Origin: Desulfocapsa sp.
GTDB lineage: Bacteria; Desulfobacterota; Desulfobulbia; Desulfobulbales; Desulfocapsaceae
Direction: 5' to 3'
NCBI GenBank assembly: GCA_030638765.1
Contig: DAOWDZ010000087.1
Location: forward strand, 1 to 5,273
DNA: 5,273 bases
Position numbers and translations under genes: made by a program. Shown here in pieces: positions 1 to 5,097 of this stretch (position 1 is its first letter; every line of letters begins with the position of its first letter). The notes below the pieces were generated by a model. The model made no database searches. It worked only from the letters and a program-made list of their open reading frames with translations, and had not been told where the DNA came from.

Positions 1-185
1 GTCATTGTTTTTCTTCGCATACCAGCATATGCCTCAACCTGCATCTCTATCTGACTATTAACAAGGTCATAACAGATAATAAGAAACAGCATCATTACAA
101 AAAACAGCGGTAAAATAATCCCAAATTCCACCAAAACAGCACCCCGTTGATTTTTCAAATTGCTTTTCCAGGCTGGAATACCCAT
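1..185 (-). CDS. TadE-like pseudopilin, N-terminal part (cut by the left edge)
   Basis: Partial gene of 61 visible codons that continues past position 1. It starts at the ATG complementary to 183-185, with GGAG (complement of 194-197) eight bases upstream, so this start is well supported. The protein begins with a short basic leader of 15 residues ending NQRG, followed by AVLVEFGIILPLFFVMMLFL: a glycine at -1, glutamate at +5 and a long hydrophobic segment. This is the processing and assembly signature of Tad-system pseudopilins (TadE/TadF, PF07811). After the membrane segment comes NSQIEMQVEAYAGMRRK, which resembles the start of the periplasmic part of TadE proteins, where an AAyaGAR-like stretch is common. 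By family knowledge it would be cut by the prepilin peptidase and act in Flp pilus assembly. It overlaps the end of the upstream TadG-like gene by 31 bases, so the two are probably translationally coupled. Whether it is TadE or TadF cannot be decided from this fragment. Confidence 0.85.
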   Translation of the reverse strand, partial: MGIPAWKSNLKNQRGAVLVEFGIILPLFFVMMLFLIICYDLVNSQIEMQVEAYAGMRRKTM

Positions 186-1378
186 TTCCAATGCTCCATC
201 CTTGAATCGAAAATCGTTGTTGGCACGCGGTTTAGTTGCACCATAATAGGACGATATTGTGCCTGTTTAGCATAGACATTACCTCCAGTGGGTTTTGCTG
301 CAGCGTAAGCCGTCATGGGAGTGGAAAGGTCAACCTTTCTAAGGTAATTACGAAGATACCCTCTATAGGAGGCAGGAAGTTTCGAAAAGAGAGAAGTTCT
401 TCGTAAATCCAAAAGTTTCTCTCCTAAAAGAAGCCGTCTTTTCTGGGTTAGTCCATATGCAACAAAAGTCACCACACTTTCATTTTTCTCCCAGCGAACC
501 TTGAGCCTTTCCGTTTTGGAGCGAATTGGCGGTCTTCGAAGTGTGGGCATCGTCCGTACAGTTGTTGCTTTTTTAGCAGGGAGCACTGTACCGCAAGCTG
601 GACGCGGCATTGAAGGGACATACCATCCTGCCCCCCAAATGGGTATGCAATCAGTTCCTTTACATGTGGTAGTCCACCAGCGTCCCCTAACGGATTTTTC
701 TTCCTGCCTGAATCTCATCAACTCATTCCCGGCAACATTCTGGGCTACGGAAAAAAGACGGGCACCAGGAAGAGAGCGCATCTGCACAGATTTTGCGTAG
801 TCCCAGGCATCAGCAGCAAACTTCCTATTAGCACGTTTGCGAAGGGTATTAATAGTATCAAGTGCCCATTTGTGTTGCTGATATGCCATGTCAAAAAAAG
901 ACTCATTATGCCATGGTAAACCAGCAGAAAGCATACCCATTGCATCCGTCATTTTTTCAAAATATTTTTTTTGCAGTTCCAACAATTCCCTGATTGCAGG
1001 TTTAGGTTCCTTTTTTATTCTTTTATCAAGAGTATCAATGACCTTGTTAAAACCACTTAACTGCTCATTGTACCCTTGTAAAGCCGACGAATCACCCGAC
1101 CAGGATTTTCCTTCAAGATTTTTTTTGGCATTTCCAAACTCTATCTCGGCGGATAAATTTAAATCTGCAATTTCATTCAGACCAATTGACTGTCTGGTCG
1201 CTCCAGCAAGCGCACAGGCATCCACGGTGGTTTGCAGTCGAATACGATCAAATATCATCTGACCGATATTTATGGTCAGGACAATAAGAGTAAACATAAT
1301 AGGTAATGAAATGACGACAAACAGAACAGAGGCTCCATTTTCATTATGAAAACAACTCTTTATTCTAGCTTCTTTCAT
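155..1378 (-). CDS. TadG-like pilus assembly protein
   Basis: Protein of 407 residues from the ATG at 1378. Residues about 13-37 (NENGASVLFVVISLPIMFTL and following) form a single N-terminal membrane anchor after a short basic head. Then comes NIGQMIFDRIRLQTTVDACALAGA, which is the hallmark of the Tad/TadG N-terminal domain (PF13400: a D/N-x-G segment, then LQ..aDAaALAGA). The position equivalent to +5 is not glutamate, so unlike its neighbours it is probably not processed as a pilin. The rest is a large, presumably periplasmic region: a charged helical, coiled-coil-like stretch at about residues 75-140, a Trp-rich patch with a CKGTDC pair near residue 245, and a basic C-terminal third. I see no von Willebrand A domain, which some longer TadG proteins carry. 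Start choice: the frame stays open to an ATG at 1429 with GGGGA in front, but that start would overlap tadE by 49 bases and add an untypical head. The ATG at 1378 lies two bases after the tadE stop and gives the usual TadG head, although it lacks a clear ribosome binding site. The operon position between two TadE-like genes supports the call. Confidence 0.82.
   Translation of the reverse strand: MKEARIKSCFHNENGASVLFVVISLPIMFTLIVLTINIGQMIFDRIRLQTTVDACALAGATRQSIGLNEIADLNLSAEIEFGNAKKNLEGKSWSGDSSALQGYNEQLSGFNKVIDTLDKRIKKEPKPAIRELLELQKKYFEKMTDAMGMLSAGLPWHNESFFDMAYQQHKWALDTINTLRKRANRKFAADAWDYAKSVQMRSLPGARLFSVAQNVAGNELMRFRQEEKSVRGRWWTTTCKGTDCIPIWGAGWYVPSMPRPACGTVLPAKKATTVRTMPTLRRPPIRSKTERLKVRWEKNESVVTFVAYGLTQKRRLLLGEKLLDLRRTSLFSKLPASYRGYLRNYLRKVDLSTPMTAYAAAKPTGGNVYAKQAQYRPIMVQLNRVPTTIFDSRMEHWKWVFQPGKAI
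194..197 (-). promoter_or_regulatory. ribosome binding site of the second TadE-like gene
   Basis: GGAG on the minus strand lies eight bases before the ATG at 185, inside the 3' end of the TadG-like gene. It decides the start of the partial pseudopilin and supports real translation of the overlap. Confidence 0.6.
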
Positions 1379-1380
1379 AA

Positions 1381-1821
1381 TCAAAAAAATGAAAAAACAG
1401 AGCCATTCCCACTTGGCCCCCTTCGACATTTATTGTCCCCGGTATCTGTCTCTTCCTGTGGAATTTCAAACTCTTGGCTTATGGTAAAATACTTCTTTGA
1501 TTCATTCCCCTTATACAAATTCCGAAAAGCTCTATTCAACTCAACATCTTCTTCCACTTTTATGCGATCACTCCCTCTTGAAAAAACCTTCTTGCCTTTG
1601 ACCATTCTGACAGAGCGCTGAACATGTCCCCTGACAGATTGTACTCGAGCTCCAATATACGCTGCATAGGTGACGCGTTCATGAGCTAAAAAAATCGTAG
1701 TAATTTGAAAAAAAACAAGAAGAAAAAAGAACAAAAACATCAAAGCCACAGAAAATTCAACAACTGTAGCCCCTTCTTCACTGATATATGATTTTCGATT
1801 TTCAAGAGAACTCTGTCTCAT
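1381..1821 (-). CDS. TadE-like pseudopilin
   Basis: Complete protein of 146 residues. A 17-residue leader ends SYISEEG, followed by ATVVEFSVALMFLFFFLLVF: glycine at -1, glutamate at +5, phenylalanine at +6 and one strongly hydrophobic helix. This matches the TadE/TadF pseudopilin family (PF07811). The next stretch, HERVTYAAYIGARVQSVRG, contains the AAyiGAR motif typical of TadE. The mature form would be about 129 residues and periplasmic, with a charged, low-complexity C-terminus. By family knowledge such proteins are processed by the prepilin peptidase TadV and are needed to assemble Flp fibres. The start is the ATG at 1821, with no strong ribosome binding site in front (TTGGT only), so expression may depend on readthrough from the pilin transcript. 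The last codons run GTT TTT TCA TTT TTT TGA, and the stop is two bases before the TadG-like start. It lies 146 bases after the pilin stop, beyond a large hairpin. Confidence 0.88.
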   Translation of the reverse strand: MRQSSLENRKSYISEEGATVVEFSVALMFLFFFLLVFFQITTIFLAHERVTYAAYIGARVQSVRGHVQRSVRMVKGKKVFSRGSDRIKVEEDVELNRAFRNLYKGNESKKYFTISQEFEIPQEETDTGDNKCRRGPSGNGSVFSFF

Positions 1822-1904
1822 TGTACCAAGACCATAAATTCAAGAAATTTCTGTTACGGAAACAAAATCTAACAAAGAGGTAAACACACTTTCAGATGGA
1901 CAAA

Positions 1905-1952
1905 TCTTTTGAATATCAGATTAAACAAAGACGCAATCTCATATTCAAAAGA
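1905..1952 (-). terminator. 18-bp inverted repeat after the pilin gene (attenuator or mRNA stabiliser)
   Basis: Arms at 1905-1922 and 1935-1952 are complementary at 17 of 18 positions (the mismatch is C1917 against C1940), with a 12-base loop. An alternative outer pairing of nine bases also exists between 1902-1910 and 1952-1960. The element starts 16 bases after the stop codon of the Flp pilin and precedes tadE on the same strand. The stem is AT-rich, and the bases after it on the minus strand (TTTGTCC) are not a proper U tract. I therefore read it as a leaky terminator or as a 3' stabilising stem that keeps pilin mRNA more abundant than the downstream genes, rather than as a strong intrinsic terminator. 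Confidence 0.6.
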
Positions 1953-1967
1953 AAAGATTTAAGACTA

Positions 1968-2207
1968 TTAACCAAGAGCCAAACCGGCAATTTTCTTCAC
2001 GATATCAAGAAACATGGTTTGTAACTCAGGAATCATAAAAGCTGCGGCACCAACAACACCAAAAACAACTACTGCAATAACCAGAGCATATTCAACAGTG
2101 GTGGCACCATCATTATTTTTTACTGTTTGAATAAGATGGTTCCGATAAAAATCAACCTTTGCTTTTACATTTACGCAGAGGGAAAGAATGGGGTTTTGTA
2201 CTTGCAT
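1968..2207 (-). CDS. Flp/Fap-type pilin (probable major pilin)
   Basis: Protein of 79 residues. After a leader of 34 residues ending KNNDG comes ATTVEYALVIAVVVFGVVGA: glycine at -1, glutamate at +5, tyrosine at +6, then a hydrophobic helix. This is the Flp pilin signature (PF04964). The mature pilin would be 45 residues, ending MFLDIVKKIAGLALG, close to the usual size of Flp subunits. Flp pilins polymerise into thin adhesive fibres on the cell surface. Start choice: the ATG at 2207 has AGGAG eight bases upstream, the best ribosome binding site in this cluster. An in-frame ATG at 2258 also has a plausible site (AGAGGAAG, about nine bases upstream) and would add 17 residues. Even the shorter leader is longer than the roughly 20-25 residues usual for Flp prepilins. 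The strong ribosome binding site and the downstream hairpin fit a highly expressed subunit. Confidence 0.88.
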   Translation of the reverse strand: MQVQNPILSLCVNVKAKVDFYRNHLIQTVKNNDGATTVEYALVIAVVVFGVVGAAAFMIPELQTMFLDIVKKIAGLALG

Positions 2208-2215
2208 TTTCACTT

Positions 2216-2220
2216 CTCCT
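2216..2220 (-). promoter_or_regulatory. strong ribosome binding site of the Flp pilin
   Basis: AGGAG on the minus strand, eight bases from the ATG at 2207. It favours the 79-residue start over the in-frame ATG at 2258, which has its own weaker purine-rich site at about 2268-2275. Confidence 0.7.
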
Positions 2221-2298
2221 TTTAGAAAGTTCAGAAGCTCGCTTTCATCATTGACCATTACAAGCGACTTCCTCTTGGTTAAACAACTTTTTACTTAC

Positions 2299-2346
2299 AC
2301 CCCAGAGGGGGTTACTTCACTCTATCCAACACCCTCTTAAAGGGTG
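2299..2346 (-). other. two short GC-rich hairpins upstream of the pilin
   Basis: In the 122-base gap between the small prepilin and the upstream pilin start, two compact inverted repeats stand out against AT-rich surroundings. One is CACCCT/AGGGTG at 2330-2335 and 2341-2346 with a five-base loop. The other is ACCCC/GGGGT at 2299-2303 and 2308-2312 with a four-base loop. Neither is followed by a U tract on either strand, so they are not convincing intrinsic terminators. They could form a structured 5' leader for the pilin mRNA or protect the 3' end of the small prepilin message. This is inference only. Confidence 0.35.
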
Positions 2347-2380
2347 GGAAAACAAGAAATGAACTCATCAAATACTAAAA

Positions 2381-2584
2381 TCAAGGATACGGAACACAAA
2401 CCCATTGGGAAAAATCATCATAGATACCAATGGACATGGCCCTGAATAATTCGAGAACTCCGAGCAAAATAATAAAAGCAATTGTCATGGAAAGTACATA
2501 CTCGACAGCTCCAGCTCCTTTCTGATCTGAAATTGGATTATGTCGGCACACAAAAAAGTATACTTTAAATATTGACTCAACCAT
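2381..2584 (-). CDS. second small Flp-type prepilin (minor pilin candidate)
   Basis: Protein of 67 residues from the ATG at 2584. A 23-residue leader ends ISDQKG and is followed by AGAVEYVLSMTIAFIILLGV: glycine at -1, glutamate at +5, tyrosine at +6, then a hydrophobic helix. The mature form would be 44 residues. The signature is that of Flp pilins, but the tail differs from the neighbouring pilin: it carries LELFRAM and ends FSQWVCVPYP, with a single cysteine, tryptophan and prolines near the C-terminus. That suggests a minor or tip subunit, or a pseudopilin, rather than the bulk fibre protein. A GTG three codons upstream (2593) is possible, but the purine run GAAGAG sits almost on it and about ten bases before the ATG, so the ATG is preferred. 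Its start overlaps the end of the upstream small ORF by eight bases. The gap to the main pilin start is 173 bases. Confidence 0.75.
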   Translation of the reverse strand: MVESIFKVYFFVCRHNPISDQKGAGAVEYVLSMTIAFIILLGVLELFRAMSIGIYDDFSQWVCVPYP

Positions 2585-2738
2585 TGATATCACACTCTTC
2601 AGGTAAATATCCCTTACTTCTGTTTTTTAAACTCTCTTTAAAATACCAAAATGAGCCTAAAACGTCAAATTCTCCAACATTTTTTTTGTACTTTGCAATT
2701 AGCCACCTCTCAATTTCGTTCAGATACACTCCGTCCAT
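2577..2738 (-). CDS. small hypothetical protein overlapping the prepilin start
   Basis: Open frame of 53 codons from the ATG at 2738; a TTG at 2762 would give 61. I do not recognise it. The product is soluble-looking and charged, with WLIAKYKKN, an aromatic FWYF stretch and a C-terminal YLPEECDING. No signal peptide, membrane segment or known motif is visible. Points in favour: a purine-rich GAGGAAGGTG lies about 12 bases before the ATG, the frame ends in an eight-base overlap with the ATG of the small prepilin (typical of translational coupling), and it fills the only gap in the minus-strand array. Points against: short length, sub-optimal spacing and an overlapping open frame on the other strand. 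It could also be the remnant of a longer gene. Confidence 0.38.
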   Translation of the reverse strand: MDGVYLNEIERWLIAKYKKNVGEFDVLGSFWYFKESLKNRSKGYLPEECDING

Positions 2739-2806
2739 ACCAACCAGGTTCACCTTCCTCAAGTTTCTGACTCGATCACCCTAAACTTAAAGCTGCACAG
2801 CACTGT

Positions 2807-3592
2807 TCAATTTACTGGAACCATTTCACCTTTCTCAATGGCGATAAAATTAAGAGTAGTATGCACCGTCATCAAAGGAAATATCATGGCGATAAAAAAT
2901 ATATTTAATACCGGAATCAGACTGATAACTGCTGGAAAAATGCCAAGGCGAAGCGCTTGTTTATTGTGATTTTTGATCCAGGATATTTTCTGTCCAAGGC
3001 TCCAGCGTCTTCGGGAACTCGGATAGTCCACAAACATCAAAGCCGAATAGTAAGTGTACAAAAGCAGCACTACGACCTGTCCCACTCCTGGAATAAAATT
3101 GGCAAGCAAAGCCACAATTGTCACCACTAGTCCAAATAATCCAATTTTTATCCCTTCAACAAGATCCATCAGAACACCTTTGATATTAAGTGCAGCATCA
3201 GCTTCAAAGTGTTCCCCGGCATGCTTTTTTTCCGTTGCAGTGCTTAAAAAAACATATCCTGGAGCTGAGAGCATATAGGCAATGAGAAATGCCAGATAAA
3301 ATGCCACAATACGGCTCACAATAAGAAAACCCCAATGCATGATTTCCCATCCCAGATATTTTATCCACCCCAAGATACCAGTAGCTTCTGGTTGAGTTAG
3401 AAAAAAACTCCCGGTAAGATTATCCACAAAATCCACTGTGAAAAAATATCCTGCCCAGGTGAGAGCTATAGTAACCAAAACAAGAATAGCACTCCAGCCC
3501 AATAGACGTTTAGAGCGTAGAAGAAATACGAAAGAATGAGTGAGTGGGATCCATTTGACGGTTGTCTTATCATTTTTCATAAAACAGATCAT
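2807..3592 (-). CDS. EI24 domain (CysZ-like) integral membrane protein
   Basis: Protein of 261 residues with about five or six hydrophobic segments: roughly 32-53, 85-117, 149-168, 170-188 and 213-247. The order and the loop after the fourth segment, FVDYPSSRRRWSLGQK (about 187-202), followed by a basic stretch and LGIFPAVISLIPVLNIFFIA, are characteristic of the EI24 family (PF07264). In that family an F-D-Y-P...RR-x-S motif precedes a helix with IP-x-xN. The family includes the bacterial sulfate permease CysZ, but many members have no proven substrate, so I do not assign cysZ. It would sit in the inner membrane. The start is ATG at 3592 or ATG at 3580; neither has a good ribosome binding site. 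It is divergent from radA, with 105 bases between them. It lies upstream of the pilin genes on the same strand, but a functional link with the pilus is not shown. Confidence 0.78.
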   Translation of the reverse strand: MICFMKNDKTTVKWIPLTHSFVFLLRSKRLLGWSAILVLVTIALTWAGYFFTVDFVDNLTGSFFLTQPEATGILGWIKYLGWEIMHWGFLIVSRIVAFYLAFLIAYMLSAPGYVFLSTATEKKHAGEHFEADAALNIKGVLMDLVEGIKIGLFGLVVTIVALLANFIPGVGQVVVLLLYTYYSALMFVDYPSSRRRWSLGQKISWIKNHNKQALRLGIFPAVISLIPVLNIFFIAMIFPLMTVHTTLNFIAIEKGEMVPVN

Positions 3593-3697
3593 AGGATTTA
3601 TAACACTCTGAGTAAAGGGCTATCTGTGCTTTTCTATACAGTTCAAGTATGCTAAAGTCCTGCCTTTATATAATATTTCAAAAGATAGAGAATCAAA
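3593..3697. promoter_or_regulatory. divergent intergenic region with a radA promoter candidate
   Basis: This gap separates the minus-strand EI24 gene from plus-strand radA and must hold the start signals of both unless they are read from elsewhere. A perfect TATAAT lies at 3669-3674, 24 bases before the radA ATG. The best upstream element, TTCAAG at 3642-3647, is 21 bases away, too far for a standard -35, so the -35 is weak or recognised differently. In front of the ATG there is only AGAG (3687-3690) as a ribosome binding site. I found no convincing box for the minus-strand gene and no LexA-like palindrome. Confidence 0.42.
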
Positions 3698-5062
3698 ATG
3701 GCAAAAAAACAGGAAACAGCCTTTGTTTGTACCGATTGTGGAGCCGATTTCAGTCGCTGGATAGGTCAATGCAGCGCTTGCAAGGAGTGGAATACCGTTA
3801 AAGAGGTGCGCTTAGGGAGAAGCCCTGTTGGTCGTCCCTCCACCGGTTATAGCGGCAAGCGAGCAACCGTACAGTTACTCTCGGAGGTGGATCGAAGCCG
3901 GGCGGAGAGGATTTCAACCGGAATTACAGAGTTTGACCGGGTGCTGGGACAGGGGATAGTCTGTGGATCAGTGGTGCTTATCGGCGGTGCTCCCGGAGCC
4001 GGAAAATCAACCCTACTTCTTCAGGCATTGGCCAAGAGTGCGGTGACTGGAATTCCTGTACTCTATGTCTCCGGTGAAGAATCTCCACAACAGATTGCAG
4101 AACGTGCTGACAGGTTGAACCTTCCGGCGGACAACATTAAAATGCTGGCTGAAACTTCGGTTGAAGAGATCTGCAAGGTGATGGATACAGAAAAACCGCA
4201 AGTGGTGGTAATTGACTCCATACAGGTTGTGCATTCCAAATCTTCAGAATCAGCTCCTGGTTCTATCTCTCAGGTACGTGAATCTGCTGCAATCCTTACC
4301 CGTTATGCAAAAGAGACCAACACTTCAATCTTTATGGTCGGTCATGTAACCAAGGATCATTCACTGGCTGGCCACATGACAATGAGCCATATTGTGGATG
4401 CCCAGGGGGTACTTTCTTCCACCGATGATGCCAGATATCGTATCTTACGAGCCGATAAAAATCGTTTTGGAAGTGTGGGAGAGCTTGGTTTTTTCGCCAT
4501 GACCGATAAAGGTTTAAAAGAGGTAAAAAATCCTTCCGCCATGTTTTTATCACGATCCGGAACAGCAGCGTCTGGCAGTGCTGTAACCGTTGTCTGGGAA
4601 GGAACCAGGCCACTTCTTGTTGAAATTCAGGCACTGGTCACAGAATCACAATCAGGAAATCCCAGGCGTCTTGCCGTTGGTATGGATCAAAACAGAATCG
4701 CCATGCTGCTTGCTGTTCTTGCCAAACATGGCGGTCTTGCCACCGCAAGTGATGAGGTATATGTGAACGTGGTGGGTGGAATTCGGGTCTATGAAACAAG
4801 TTCTGATCTTGCGGCTATGGTGGGCATTGTTTCCAGCTTGCAAGATAGGGTCATTCCTCAGGATTCTCTCTTTTTTGGTGAAATCGGACTGAGTGGTGAA
4901 ATTCGCCCCGTTGCTAATGGTGAAGCACGACTGAAAGAAGCCGCTAAACATGGGTTTCGCCGGGCTGTAATCCCTAAAGCCAATGCACCGCAACAACCCG
5001 TTAAAGGGCTTGAAATTATCGCTGTAGCGAGTTTAGTTGAAACCCTGGAAGCTTTATATTAA
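3698..5062 (+). CDS. radA: DNA repair protein RadA (Sms), RecA-like branch-migration ATPase
   Basis: Complete protein of 454 residues, close to the usual length of about 455-460. Domains in order: an N-terminal C4 zinc finger (Cys11, Cys14, Cys25, Cys28); a RecA-like ATPase core with Walker A GAPGAGKST (97-105), GEES (126-129) and Walker B VVVIDS (169-174); the RadA-specific KNRFG motif (254-258); and a C-terminal Lon-protease-like domain (about 290-454) with WEGTRPLLVEIQALV, NPRRLAVGMDQNR and FGEIGLSGEIRPV. RadA works in the cytoplasm on recombination intermediates, promoting branch migration in homologous recombination and repair. Most of the sequence follows the E. coli-type protein closely. 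Oddly, the stretch after HVTKDHSLAG reads HMTMSH where RadA proteins normally have PKVLEH, and the following EGD-like triplet is SST. The downstream gene starts 35 bases after its stop, so both may share a transcript. Confidence 0.97.
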   Translation: MAKKQETAFVCTDCGADFSRWIGQCSACKEWNTVKEVRLGRSPVGRPSTGYSGKRATVQLLSEVDRSRAERISTGITEFDRVLGQGIVCGSVVLIGGAPGAGKSTLLLQALAKSAVTGIPVLYVSGEESPQQIAERADRLNLPADNIKMLAETSVEEICKVMDTEKPQVVVIDSIQVVHSKSSESAPGSISQVRESAAILTRYAKETNTSIFMVGHVTKDHSLAGHMTMSHIVDAQGVLSSTDDARYRILRADKNRFGSVGELGFFAMTDKGLKEVKNPSAMFLSRSGTAASGSAVTVVWEGTRPLLVEIQALVTESQSGNPRRLAVGMDQNRIAMLLAVLAKHGGLATASDEVYVNVVGGIRVYETSSDLAAMVGIVSSLQDRVIPQDSLFFGEIGLSGEIRPVANGEARLKEAAKHGFRRAVIPKANAPQQPVKGLEIIAVASLVETLEALY

Positions 5063-5097
5063 AAAATATTAGTATTATTTTTGATTGGTTACAATAG

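Noticed and set aside
217..240. TGGCAC followed by TTGCA, resembling a sigma-54 promoter
   Set aside because: The gap is nine bases rather than the required five or so, it is on the strand opposite to the genes, and it lies inside the TadG-like coding sequence.
745..945. Minus-strand 66-codon frame with hydrophobic runs inside the TadG-like gene
   Set aside because: It is a different frame of the same strand within a well-supported gene; the hydrophobicity comes from reading the coding sequence out of frame.
954..974. A/T homopolymer run inside the TadG-like gene as a slippage site
   Set aside because: It codes for an ordinary QKKYFEK stretch, and neither alternative frame leads to a meaningful product.
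501..1262. Plus-strand open frames opposite the TadG-like gene (501-800 and 888-1262)
   Set aside because: They lie fully antisense to a gene with a clear Tad domain, show no recognisable domain and have no good ribosome binding site.
1346..1621. Plus-strand frame across the tadE/tadG junction
   Set aside because: It is antisense to two supported genes and its product is a low-complexity mirror of their codons.
2572..2784. Plus-strand 70-codon frame opposite the small hypothetical ORF
   Set aside because: The composition (Ser, Phe, Leu, Pro rich) is typical of antisense reading, no ribosome binding site is seen, and it overlaps the prepilin start.
3054..3278. Plus-strand frame inside the EI24 gene
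   Set aside because: It is antisense to a multi-pass membrane protein with clear family motifs.
4013..4996. Minus-strand open frames opposite radA (4013-4234, 4332-4634, 4357-4542, 4652-4996)
   Set aside because: RadA is unambiguous across this whole stretch, and the reverse frames have no recognisable domains.
5061..5081. AT-only inverted repeat with a T run after radA, as a possible terminator
   Set aside because: The stem is short and made of A and T only, so it would be unstable, and the next gene starts only 17 bases later on the same strand.
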